64,000 nt of DNA from positions 12,882-76,881 of the forward strand of contig JAXEIF010000011.1 in NCBI GenBank assembly GCA_034120015.1, read 5' to 3'. Both the position numbers and the translations under genes were made by a program. The first letter of the stretch is position 1. Each line of letters begins with the position of its first letter. This DNA comes from CALXOJ01 sp034120015. Its GTDB lineage: Bacteria; Spirochaetota; Spirochaetia; JAFGXN01. Shown here in pieces: positions 42,635 to 50,242 of the stretch. The notes under the pieces are model-generated. The model was not told the DNA's origin. It did no database searches and was given only the letters and a program-made list of their open reading frames with translations.

Positions 42635-44070
42635 AAATCCCCCTTTTGCCGAAAGTAAGCCAGCAAATCCGTTCCGATGCCGTTGTTGTTGCCTGCTCCC
42701 ATCGTCACAAACAAATCCCCCGGCTGCAAAACGGTCTTCAAAAAAGCCGTTGCTTCGACGAATTCAGCCTTGTAATACACACACGGATGACGTTTGGCGG
42801 TTTCTTCGTAAAGTGTTTTGCCGGTAATGTGTCCCGCCGTCTCCCGTGCGGAAGCGTAAATTTTGTTCAAAACAACCATATCGGCCGCTCCGAATGCGGA
42901 AGCAAACTCATCCAACAGCCGCTCCGTTCGGGAATAGGTGTGTGACATAAAATCGACAATCAGCCGTTTCGGTCGGTAAAAAGCCTTATACCCTTCCAAT
43001 GTAGTACGAATCGCGGTGGGATGGTGGGCGTAGTCATCCATAAACAGAATTCCTCCTGCCTCCCCGATCCGCTCGGTCCGCCGCCGGCAGCCGGAAAAAG
43101 ACTCCAGACCGGAAGCCGCTTTTTCCTGCATGACATCATCGAAAGAACAGCCTTCACGTTCGAGAAACAGGGAAATCAGCGCCAAAGCAGCCGTTGCATT
43201 CAAAATAAAATGATGTCCCGGCAGCCGCAGCCGCCACTCCCTGTCTCCCGAAAAGGCCAAACGGAAGCGGTTGATGCCGCACCCTTCTTCGTTATCGGAA
43301 ATCCGAAACGGACCGTCGGCTTTCAATCCGTAAGGCACAAGCCGAAGCGCCGGACGGGCGGCAGCAATCATTGCTGCCGTTTCCGTCGCACCCGGATCGT
43401 CGGCGCAGAAAACAACCGCACCGTTGTCGGGCAGTTTCTCCGCCAGTTCGATAAAAGCCGAGCGAATATCGCTGTAATCTTTAAAATAGTCGGGATGGTC
43501 TTCCTCGACACTGGTCAGGATCATAAATGTCGGATCGAAAGCCAGAAAATGGCGGCGGTATTCGCACGTCTCCGCGATAAAAAAACGGTTCCCCCCGGTC
43601 CATGTGCATCGGTTCTTCAAATCGGCTGCACCGGATCCGATCAGCACCGATCCGTCAAGTCCCATGGCTTTAACCAGAGAGGCGCATAAAGCCGATGTCG
43701 TTGTTTTGCCGTGAACACCGGCCACAGCAGCCGACGGCTGCAGTTTCGAAAGGCGCCCCAACGCTTCCGGATAAGTCAGGCACGGAATCCCCAAACGGTG
43801 CGCTTCGGCCAAATCGGCCGCAGTCTGAGGAGTATATGCCGCAGAATAAACCGCTTCGTCAAAAGTTTCGTCGATATGAATCCGATCCATTCCTTCAAAA
43901 AAAGGAATCCCGAGTTCCGATAAAATTCCGTCCGTATAAAAACGTTCGGTACCGTCGACACCGCCGACAACCGCACCCGCTTTCCGGTACAATTCGGCCA
44001 AGGCCGTCATCCCGGTTCCCTTTATGCCGATGAAAAAAATTTTTTTTCCTTTTAAAGAAAGAGCACCCAT
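42631..44070 (-). CDS. murC: Mur ligase: UDP-N-acetylmuramate-L-alanine ligase (MurC-like)
   Basis: Adds the first amino acid of the peptidoglycan stem. The 479-residue protein has three Mur domains: an N-terminal Rossmann-like loop IGIKGTGMTALAEL, the ATP loop VAGVHGKTTTSALCASLV, TSVEEDHPDYF with metal ligands, the LRLPGHHFILNATAALAL linker and DDYAHHPTAIRTTLEG near the third domain. A relative such as Mpl is possible, but these motifs fit MurC. A -10 box lies 6 nt before the ATG and no Shine-Dalgarno exists, predicting a leaderless mRNA. Start of a murC-yicC-cmk series. Confidence 0.9.
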   Translation of the reverse strand: MGALSLKGKKIFFIGIKGTGMTALAELYRKAGAVVGGVDGTERFYTDGILSELGIPFFEGMDRIHIDETFDEAVYSAAYTPQTAADLAEAHRLGIPCLTYPEALGRLSKLQPSAAVAGVHGKTTTSALCASLVKAMGLDGSVLIGSGAADLKNRCTWTGGNRFFIAETCEYRRHFLAFDPTFMILTSVEEDHPDYFKDYSDIRSAFIELAEKLPDNGAVVFCADDPGATETAAMIAAARPALRLVPYGLKADGPFRISDNEEGCGINRFRLAFSGDREWRLRLPGHHFILNATAALALISLFLEREGCSFDDVMQEKAASGLESFSGCRRRTERIGEAGGILFMDDYAHHPTAIRTTLEGYKAFYRPKRLIVDFMSHTYSRTERLLDEFASAFGAADMVVLNKIYASARETAGHITGKTLYEETAKRHPCVYYKAEFVEATAFLKTVLQPGDLFVTMGAGNNNGIGTDLLAYFRQKGDL

Positions 44071-44076
44071 GACACT

Positions 44077-44105
44077 ATTTTATCTTTTTTTACTGCCTTT
44101 TTCAA
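44077..44105 (-). promoter_or_regulatory. Promoter of murC, adjacent to the start codon
   Basis: Minus strand: TTGAAA (44100-44105), 17-bp spacer, TAAAAT (44077-44082), then 6 nt to the murC ATG. Confidence 0.8.
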
Positions 44106-44151
44106 CTCTGAAACAAAAGAGAAAAACAGCTTTCCTTTCCTTCCCGATTCA

Positions 44152-44160
44152 TGCTAAAAT
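44152..44160 (+). promoter_or_regulatory. Extended -10 promoter of yihY, adjacent to the start codon
   Basis: TGC followed by TAAAAT (44155-44160), an extended -10 form; the best -35 at 17 bp is weak (TTTCCT). The ATG at 44167 follows after 6 nt. Confidence 0.6.
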
Positions 44161-44166
44161 GAAGCT

Positions 44167-45384
44167 ATGGAAAATGAAACCCGCAAATGGACCAATGAAC
44201 ATCCCCGGCTGAGCAGTCTGTACGAATTTATCAAATCGGTTATTATCGAATTTTATAAAGACAACGGCTTTATTGCCTCTTCGAGTCTGGTCTACTCAAC
44301 CCTGATGTCGCTGGTCCCTTTTCTGGCCGTTCTGACAGCACTGTTCGCCGCTTTCGGCGGAATCGATATTCTGAAAGCCAATTACGCCGACTGGTTCCGT
44401 CTGTTCGATCCGCCGATGCAGCAGAAAATTATCGGTCTGATAAACGGATTTGTCAGCAACTCCCGCTCTCTCGGCGTCGTCGGTATTATTTCTTTTCTTG
44501 TTACATCGGTTTTTCTGATGAATAAAATCTGGGCTGTCTTCAATTCGATTTTCCGAAGTACATCGCAAAGATCTCAATTTAAACAGTTTGCCAGCTATCT
44601 AACCAACCTTGTTCTCGGTACCATTCTCATCAGCCTTTCGATCAGTATTTCGACACTGATGAAAACCTTTCTGCCCCGCTTTTCCGATATTCAGCAGGTA
44701 CACGGACTCCTCTTCTTTCTGATTCCGATCCTGATTATCTTTCTGGTCCTTTTTCTGCTGCTCAAAACGATTCCCGCCACCAAAGTCTATTATTCGTCGG
44801 CAGCCTTCGGCGCCCTGTTCGGAACGCTTTTTTGGCAAATCATCAACGCTGTCTTTCAGAATACGTCGGTTTTTCTGACAAAAAATACCACGATTTACGG
44901 TTCTTTTGCCTTCCTTTTTATTTTTCTGCTCTGGATTTATTTTCTATGGGTCGGGATTCTGCTGTCGGTTGAGATTGCCTACGTGCATCAGTACGGGGTT
45001 TACCGTACCCGAAGACGGAAACTGGATTCACCGGCCTATACTGTCTCCCTGGCGGCCGCCGTGATGCAGACAGTCTGCCGTAAATTTAAGGAAGGTAACG
45101 GCATCTGTTATTTTAACGAAATCTGCCTGCGCCTACAGGTTCCCGACCGCGATGTTTCGCGCATCGTGACTCTGTTGGAAAACCACCGTTTTCTGATTCG
45201 CGGCGACAGCCTGAAATGGGGCTATATTCCCGGCCGCATGATTGACGACATTTCAATGGAAGAATTTATCCGCACGGTTTTCGGCGAAGTACCGGAAATT
45301 ATTTCCGGGAATATCGCCGATACGCTGCTGGAAAACGGAATCTCCGCTTTTAAAGGGAAATCGGTACTCGACACCCTTTTTTAA
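44167..45384 (+). CDS. YihY/BrkB family membrane protein
   Basis: A 405-residue protein with six to seven membrane helices, then a cytoplasmic C-terminal domain of about 120 residues. Family motifs include FYKDNGFIASSSLVYSTLMSLVPFLA (shown in part), SFLVTSVFLMNKIWAVFN and the polar LWIYFLWVGILLSVEIAY. The tail with VPDRDVSRIVTLLENHRFL looks winged-helix-like, a known extension of some members. Roles proposed for the family include transport or wall assembly, but none is firm. Its stop overlaps the convergent ABC-F stop by 4 nt. Confidence 0.85.
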   Translation: MENETRKWTNEHPRLSSLYEFIKSVIIEFYKDNGFIASSSLVYSTLMSLVPFLAVLTALFAAFGGIDILKANYADWFRLFDPPMQQKIIGLINGFVSNSRSLGVVGIISFLVTSVFLMNKIWAVFNSIFRSTSQRSQFKQFASYLTNLVLGTILISLSISISTLMKTFLPRFSDIQQVHGLLFFLIPILIIFLVLFLLLKTIPATKVYYSSAAFGALFGTLFWQIINAVFQNTSVFLTKNTTIYGSFAFLFIFLLWIYFLWVGILLSVEIAYVHQYGVYRTRRRKLDSPAYTVSLAAAVMQTVCRKFKEGNGICYFNEICLRLQVPDRDVSRIVTLLENHRFLIRGDSLKWGYIPGRMIDDISMEEFIRTVFGEVPEIISGNIADTLLENGISAFKGKSVLDTLF

Positions 45385-47021
45385 ATCGAAAGTGCATTGT
45401 GGGTATTTTTGTACATTTTATCGCGCAGAGCCCGAATCTCTTCGCTGGCCAGATAATCATCGAGACTCATCATTCTGTCAATGATGCCTGTCGGAGTCAG
45501 TTCGATAATCCGGTTGGCAACGGTATTGACAAACTGATGATCGTGTGAATTGAAGATAATGACTTCGGGAAAATCTCTGAGTGCGTTGTTCAGTGCCGTA
45601 ATCGATTCGAGATCGAGGTGGTTGGTCGGTTCGTCGAATATCAATACATTGGCACCGGAAAGCATCATTTTGGACAGCATACAGCGCACCTTCTCTCCTC
45701 CGCTGAGCACTTTAACTTTTTTAAGCGATTCTTCACCGGAAAAAAGCATCCGTCCCAGGAAACTGCGGATGTAAGCATCATCCTGATTTTCGGGCGAATA
45801 CTGCCGCAGCCAGTCGGTAATCGACAAATCGCAGTCAAAGTAAGAGGTATTATCTTTCGGAAAGTAGGCAGTTTTAATGGTGACACCCCATGTGTAACTG
45901 CCGGCATCGGCTTTCTCTTCTCCTGTGATAATTTTAAAAAATTCGGTTTTGGCAGCGTGATTGGTTCCGATAAACGCAATCTTATCGCCGTTGTTGACCG
46001 TCAGAGTAAAGTTGTCGAGCAGTTTCTCCCCTTCGACCGTTTTGCACAATTTTTCCGCCTTTAAAATTTCTTTTCCGCATTCGCGGTCGGCTTTAAAATT
46101 GATATACGGAAATTTTCTCGACGAAGCCTGCAAATCTTCGACTGTCAGTTTTTCGATCAGCTTTTTGCGGCTGGTAGCCTGTTTCGACTTGGCGGCATTG
46201 GAAGAGAACCGCTGAATGAACTGTTTGAGTTCGGCAATCTTTTCGTCGTTTTTGCGCTTCAAATCTTTCATCTGTTTTTGGATAATCCGGCTGCACTCAT
46301 ACCAGAAATCATAGTTTCCGACAAAGAGCTTCATTTTACCGAAATCGATATCGACGATATGGGTACAGACCGTATTGAGAAAGTGCCGGTCGTGAGAGAC
46401 AACAATGACGGTGTTGTCAAAATGCATGAGAAAATCTTCCAGCCACGCAATCGACTCGAGATCGAGGTGGTTGGTCGGCTCGTCAAGCAGCAGAATATCG
46501 GGATTACCGAACAGAGCCTGCGCCAGCAAAACACGCACTTTCTGACCGCCTTCCAGTTCCGCCATCTTTTTTGCGTGAAAACTTTCCGGGATTCCCAAAC
46601 CGGAGAGCAGAACGGCAGCATTGCTTTCCGCTTCCCATCCGCCCATTTCGGCAAACTCCGTTTCCAGATCGGCAGCCCTCAAACCGTCTTCATCGGAAAA
46701 ATCCTCTTTCATATAGATTGCATCTTTTTCCTTCATCACACTGTAAAGCCGCTCATATCCCATAATCACCGTGTCGAGAACCGTTTCTTTATCGTATGCA
46801 AAGTGATCCTGTTTTAAAACCGCCAGACGTTCCCCCGGTGTCACAAAAATTTCACCTTTATCGGAATCGATTTCTCCGGACAAAATCTTCAAAAAAGTCG
46901 ATTTCCCGGCACCGTTGGCTCCGATAATGCCGTAACAGTTGCCCGGTGTGAATTTGAGATTGACATCTTTAAACAGAACACGCTCTCCGAACGAAAGCGA
47001 TAAATCGGTCACAGTCAGCAT
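45381..47021 (-). CDS. ABC-F family ATPase (YbiT/YkpA-like)
   Basis: A soluble protein with two ABC domains and no membrane segment, of the ribosome-associated ABC-F group. The protein is 546 residues from the ATG at 47021, which has AAGGAG upstream. Domain 1 has GANGAGKSTFLK, signature LEGGQKVR and LLLDEPTNHLD. The linker (about 240-310) is rich in Lys. Domain 2 has a degenerate P-loop GTNHAAKTEFF, signature LSGGEKVR and IFDEPTNHLD. Such a diverged second P-loop is seen in YkpA-type proteins. It probably resolves stalled or special ribosome states; antibiotic protection is not suggested by anything here. Confidence 0.92.
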   Translation of the reverse strand: MLTVTDLSLSFGERVLFKDVNLKFTPGNCYGIIGANGAGKSTFLKILSGEIDSDKGEIFVTPGERLAVLKQDHFAYDKETVLDTVIMGYERLYSVMKEKDAIYMKEDFSDEDGLRAADLETEFAEMGGWEAESNAAVLLSGLGIPESFHAKKMAELEGGQKVRVLLAQALFGNPDILLLDEPTNHLDLESIAWLEDFLMHFDNTVIVVSHDRHFLNTVCTHIVDIDFGKMKLFVGNYDFWYECSRIIQKQMKDLKRKNDEKIAELKQFIQRFSSNAAKSKQATSRKKLIEKLTVEDLQASSRKFPYINFKADRECGKEILKAEKLCKTVEGEKLLDNFTLTVNNGDKIAFIGTNHAAKTEFFKIITGEEKADAGSYTWGVTIKTAYFPKDNTSYFDCDLSITDWLRQYSPENQDDAYIRSFLGRMLFSGEESLKKVKVLSGGEKVRCMLSKMMLSGANVLIFDEPTNHLDLESITALNNALRDFPEVIIFNSHDHQFVNTVANRIIELTPTGIIDRMMSLDDYLASEEIRALRDKMYKNTHNALSI

Positions 47022-47049
47022 GACAGACTCCTTGCGTGGAATTTTTTCG

Positions 47050-47078
47050 ATTATAGCCGAAAACCGCGCTTTTTTCAA
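47050..47078 (-). promoter_or_regulatory. Promoter of the ABC-F gene
   Basis: Minus strand: TTGAAA (47073-47078), 17-bp spacer, TATAAT (47050-47055). Confidence 0.85.
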
Positions 47079-47142
47079 GACGGAGCGGAAACAGGAAGCC
47101 GCTGACCGTCCGTTCTTGCCGAATACATTTTTCCAAAGACTG

Positions 47143-47171
47143 TTGACTTTTCCGGTTAAAGGTGATACAAA
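47143..47171 (+). promoter_or_regulatory. Putative promoter of the HsdS-like gene
   Basis: TTGACT (47143-47148), 17-bp spacer, TACAAA (47166-47171), upstream of an intrinsic terminator and the coding sequence. Confidence 0.6.
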
Positions 47172-47180
47172 CACTCTTCC

Positions 47181-47210
47181 GAGCGTTATCGTTATGATAC
47201 GCTCTTTTTT
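47181..47210 (+). terminator. Intrinsic terminator in the leader of the HsdS-like gene
   Basis: Arms GAGCGTTATC (47181-47190) and GATACGCTC (47196-47204), nine pairs with one bulged T, a 5-nt loop, then six T. No gene ends upstream on this strand (the ABC-F gene is divergent), so it lies between the promoter and the start codon at 47233, as in attenuators. Confidence 0.7.
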
Positions 47211-47232
47211 GTTTTAAAAAAGGAGAAAAGCG

Positions 47233-47646
47233 ATGAAACAGAAAAACGGAATGTTAAAATTGAAAGATTTAGCCGACATCACGGTTCGTCCGTGGAATCC
47301 GGGAATGAGAAGCGATTCGGGGCGATTCCCGTATATCGGTCTCAAAGGAGAAGGCGGATTCTGCGATACCGCCAATTTTGATGCCGATTCGATTATTGTG
47401 ACACGTTTCGGCAGCGGCAGCGGGCGTGTTTTCTATTTTTCCGAACCGGGATACGCTTCCGGCTGCATCGTTCTGAGAGGGAAAACTCCGGACGGGACAC
47501 GCTTTCTTTACCGTTATCTGAAAAAACGGGCCTGTCCGCAGGCGTCCGTTTCCCCGGGAAGTTCGGTTCCGCAAATTACGGTAAAAGCCGCAGAAAATTT
47601 CAAAATCGATATTCCGTTCATGAACGGAATGAACAGCCGTCCGTAA
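47233..47646 (+). CDS. Orphan HsdS-like single target-recognition-domain protein
   Basis: A 137-residue protein resembling one Methylase_S target-recognition domain of type I restriction specificity subunits. The order KLKDLADI, FPYIGLKGEGG, ANFDADSIIVTRFGSGSG, YASGCIVLRG, FLYRYLKK, SVPQITVKAAENFKIDIP follows the fold of an HsdS half. A normal HsdS has two such domains and long conserved helices, which are absent here. No hsdM or hsdR is in the window. AAAGGAG precedes the ATG, and an intrinsic terminator lies in the leader. It could be a decayed remnant, a half-subunit acting in trans, or a domain put to another DNA- or protein-binding use. Confidence 0.7.
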   Translation: MKQKNGMLKLKDLADITVRPWNPGMRSDSGRFPYIGLKGEGGFCDTANFDADSIIVTRFGSGSGRVFYFSEPGYASGCIVLRGKTPDGTRFLYRYLKKRACPQASVSPGSSVPQITVKAAENFKIDIPFMNGMNSRP

Positions 47647-47695
47647 CATTCAGAGAGAGGAAAGCACGGTCGGTTCGGATCAGGATTGAAAAAAA

Positions 47696-47872
47696 TCAGT
47701 ACCGGACGGCAGGATGCGGTACGGTTTTGCGGCTGCTGCATTGGGGGCATGCCGGCGAAGCCGGTTTGACAAAAAACATGCTACGGGGAACTTTCGCTTC
47801 AAACGTCCGACCGCATTGGATGCAAAGATACAGCCGGGACTCTCCCGACTGCGGAGAGCGAATAAACGACAT
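47696..47872 (-). CDS. Small zinc-ribbon protein (58 residues)
   Basis: A short gene with two CxxC pairs: YLCIQCGRTFEAK near the start and PACPQCSSRK near the end, a likely zinc ribbon that binds one metal. An AGGA motif lies 7 nt before the ATG at 47872. It starts 22 nt after the rhodanese gene on the same strand, so the two are probably cotranscribed. Other reading frames here have no recognisable protein. Small zinc ribbons of this kind can bind nucleic acid or proteins. No specific function is recognised. Confidence 0.7.
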   Translation of the reverse strand: MSFIRSPQSGESRLYLCIQCGRTFEAKVPRSMFFVKPASPACPQCSSRKTVPHPAVRY

Positions 47873-47894
47873 CAATCATTCCTCCCGACAGAAA

Positions 47895-48248
47895 TTATTT
47901 TTCCAACGGAAAAGCCTCTGTAAAACCGGAATACATAAGACCGCCCATGTTGTAAACCTCTTCATATCCGAGACGCTTCATTTGGCGGACGGCGGATCCG
48001 GCACGGGCTCCGCTGTAACAGTAAATATACACAGGAGTCTTTCTGTCGGGAACTCTCGATTCGATTTCTTCCGCAATTTTATAATCGGGAATATGAACCG
48101 CTCCGTGCACATGCCCTTCATTAAACTCATCCGTGCTGCGAACGTCCAAAATGACCGATTGCGAATGACTGCGAATCATTTTCGGAAAATCACCGACAGG
48201 TATCCGTTTCCCGCAGAAAAAAGAAACAACTTTACTGAAAATATCCAT
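47895..48248 (-). CDS. Rhodanese-domain protein
   Basis: Single rhodanese domain of 117 residues for sulfur transfer. The catalytic loop is IYCYSGARAGSAV with the active Cys. Upstream are VILDVRSTDEFNEGHVHGAVHIP with the conserved Asp-Val-Arg and Glu-Gly-His. The N terminus (about 1-20) is somewhat hydrophobic (IFSKVVSFFCG) but short for a signal. Followed by the small zinc-ribbon gene. Possible donors include cysteine desulfurase products. Confidence 0.9.
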   Translation of the reverse strand: MDIFSKVVSFFCGKRIPVGDFPKMIRSHSQSVILDVRSTDEFNEGHVHGAVHIPDYKIAEEIESRVPDRKTPVYIYCYSGARAGSAVRQMKRLGYEEVYNMGGLMYSGFTEAFPLEK

Positions 48249-48334
48249 ACTTTACTTTTCCTATTTATTTATATTATAATGATTCAGTATACAGAAAACA
48301 GAAAGAAATAACAACCGTTCACGGGGATTTCCTT

Positions 48335-49411
48335 ATGAAAAACAGAAGAATACTTTTTATACTGATATTATTTTTGGAACTGACCGCCTGTGATCTTCGC
48401 AAAACCGTCGGCAGCGGTGAAGAAAGCCCGTTACAACCGCCGGCGCCGGTAACATTCGATCCGCTGACAGAGATGTTTCCCGCCGGACTTTACTACGGCC
48501 GAACGCTTCTGACTCCGGAGGAACAAAATGCCTACGACTTCATTTTAAAATCATTTCTGACCGAACCGGTCACCGATGAACGGAAATCGACAACACAAAT
48601 CATTGTCAGATTAAAAGAAAACGGCTTCCCGCTGACCGAAGCTCAGGTCGTTAAAATTTTTGATTTTATTTCCAAAGACGACCCGCGAACGGCACTGCTG
48701 ACTTCGAGTGTTCTTCCGCGTCGTTCAAACAACATCGGAGACACTTACAACCCTTCGGGAACCGCTATTGCCGACGAAGCCCGGTTTGACAATGCTTTCA
48801 AAGGAATGACTCTCGGCACTTTTTGGGAAACGTTCCACAAATCGCAAACTGCCGAAATGGAAACCCGCATTCAACCGATTCTGGATACCGTCAACAAAAA
48901 TATGACCGAAGCACAGAAAGTCAGAGCTCTTCATGATGCTTTTTTGGCAACCGTGACTTACGGCACCGCCAATTCCCGCGGTGACGGCAACCTGAGAGGA
49001 GCATTTCTGAATCCTCTTAACAATCCCGAAACCGAAGTCCGTTATGTGGTCTGTCAGGGATACGCCGTTTCGTTTCAGTACCTGCTGATGCGTTGCGGCA
49101 TTCCCGCCATCACCGTCACCGGAACGGCACTTTCGACTCCGGGAGATCCGAATACGAAAGGATCTCATGCCTGGAATAAGGTCTGCATTGACGAAAACTG
49201 GTATCTGGTCGACCCCACTCATGACGATTCTCTTGTCTGGAACAGCCCGACCTGCCGCTACGACTATTTTCTCAAAGCCGACGGATCGGTTCCGACTCAC
49301 GAAGAAGGTGTGCTTCCCGACGGATCGAAAACCGGCTACCCTGTTTTCCCGAAGACTGCCGAAAGCGATTTTCCTCTTAATCAGACGGTTCGGAGCGGAG
49401 ATTCGCAATAA
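48335..49411 (+). CDS. Transglutaminase-like lipoprotein
   Basis: A 358-residue predicted lipoprotein (signal ending LELTAC) with a transglutaminase-like fold. The catalytic triad region is complete: Cys in YVVCQGYAVSFQYLL, His in GSHAWNKVCIDENWYLVD and Asp in the following DPTHDD. Such proteins in bacteria are often cysteine peptidases or peptidoglycan-linked enzymes. The N-terminal part (25-170) is a linker with helices of unknown role. It converges with a second lipoprotein gene; no terminator seen. Substrate unknown. Confidence 0.85.
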   Translation: MKNRRILFILILFLELTACDLRKTVGSGEESPLQPPAPVTFDPLTEMFPAGLYYGRTLLTPEEQNAYDFILKSFLTEPVTDERKSTTQIIVRLKENGFPLTEAQVVKIFDFISKDDPRTALLTSSVLPRRSNNIGDTYNPSGTAIADEARFDNAFKGMTLGTFWETFHKSQTAEMETRIQPILDTVNKNMTEAQKVRALHDAFLATVTYGTANSRGDGNLRGAFLNPLNNPETEVRYVVCQGYAVSFQYLLMRCGIPAITVTGTALSTPGDPNTKGSHAWNKVCIDENWYLVDPTHDDSLVWNSPTCRYDYFLKADGSVPTHEEGVLPDGSKTGYPVFPKTAESDFPLNQTVRSGDSQ

Positions 49412-49432
49412 CAGAGAGTCCGAACCTCTTCT

Positions 49433-50107
49433 TTACGGCAGATCCGACGGGTTCTTTTCCGCAAACCCGTCAAAGGTAGCGCTCCAGCTCCCGTTAACGA
49501 CGGAAATATAAAACAACGCTTTATCGGTATGAACGGACGGATCGTAGCGATCCCAGGGAATGACAAACTGCTGCGTACTTCTGTCATACACAATCTGATC
49601 CCCGAACGAAAAAACCAAATACACACTTGCGCTCGCGCTACCGGTGCGTTGGGGTTTAACCCAAAGACCTTCATGTCCGACATAGTGATCGATTCCGGAA
49701 TCGTACCTGGCAATTCTTTCATTCGAAGCTCCCGGACCGCCTCCGTACTTAACAATGAAACCATACGGGAAATAATAGGAAGGCGGATAAGTAACCCGTC
49801 CGTCGATGAGAGTCCCTGATGTACCGAGGGCATCATACTGGTAATCCAACTGACGCATTTCCCGGTGCTGAGCACTTTTATACAATCCTCCGCTGTCGTC
49901 ATGCAGGTCGAAGCGAACCTGTATATACACTTTTTCGGGCAAGGGAATTTCCGGTTCGGGCGGCGGGTTTTCGCCTTCACCGCCGGACGAAGACCCGTCA
50001 ATTGTAATTCCATCCAAACCGTCAAGCACGAATTCCCAGTCGGGACAACCGGCAAAAACGAAGAGAAAGGAGGCAAACAGAAAAGGAAAACGGAAATTCC
50101 GACTCAT
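49433..50107 (-). CDS. Hypothetical lipoprotein
   Basis: A 224-residue predicted lipoprotein; signal ends in FVFAGC. A Gly/Glu/Pro-rich linker (about 35-60) follows and then a beta-rich domain with many Tyr, Gly and Asp (VRFDLHDDSGGLY, SYYFPYGFIVKYGGG, SVYLVFSFGDQIVY). I recognise no family. Own promoter with GAGGACA ribosome site. It converges on the transglutaminase-like lipoprotein gene, 21 nt between stops. Confidence 0.7.
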   Translation of the reverse strand: MSRNFRFPFLFASFLFVFAGCPDWEFVLDGLDGITIDGSSSGGEGENPPPEPEIPLPEKVYIQVRFDLHDDSGGLYKSAQHREMRQLDYQYDALGTSGTLIDGRVTYPPSYYFPYGFIVKYGGGPGASNERIARYDSGIDHYVGHEGLWVKPQRTGSASASVYLVFSFGDQIVYDRSTQQFVIPWDRYDPSVHTDKALFYISVVNGSWSATFDGFAEKNPSDLP

Positions 50108-50124
50108 AACTGTCCTCTGTTTTT

Positions 50125-50153
50125 ATTTTACCCGATCGATTTTGTTTTGACAA
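50125..50153 (-). promoter_or_regulatory. Promoter of the hypothetical lipoprotein
   Basis: Minus strand: TTGTCA (50148-50153), 17-bp spacer, TAAAAT (50125-50130). Confidence 0.7.
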
Positions 50154-50207
50154 CCGTCTTTTTTATTTTATGAGACCATTTCTTTTCCGACTCTGACATC
50201 TTTCAAT

Positions 50208-50236
50208 TTGACATTCGGCCGATTTTAAACTACAAT
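50208..50236 (+). promoter_or_regulatory. Promoter of rarA, adjacent to the start codon
   Basis: TTGACA (50208-50213), 17-bp spacer, TACAAT (50231-50236), then 6 nt to the ATG at 50243. No Shine-Dalgarno, so a leaderless transcript is predicted. Confidence 0.82.
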
Positions 50237-50242
50237 AACCCC

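Noticed and set aside
45381..47021. ABC-F protein as antibiotic-resistance determinant
   Set aside because: The order of domains and the degenerate second P-loop fit YbiT/YkpA-type housekeeping proteins; no resistance context.
47727..48311. A 194-codon plus-strand frame across the rhodanese and zinc-ribbon genes
   Set aside because: It runs opposite a clear rhodanese gene with its catalytic Cys; composition looks random.
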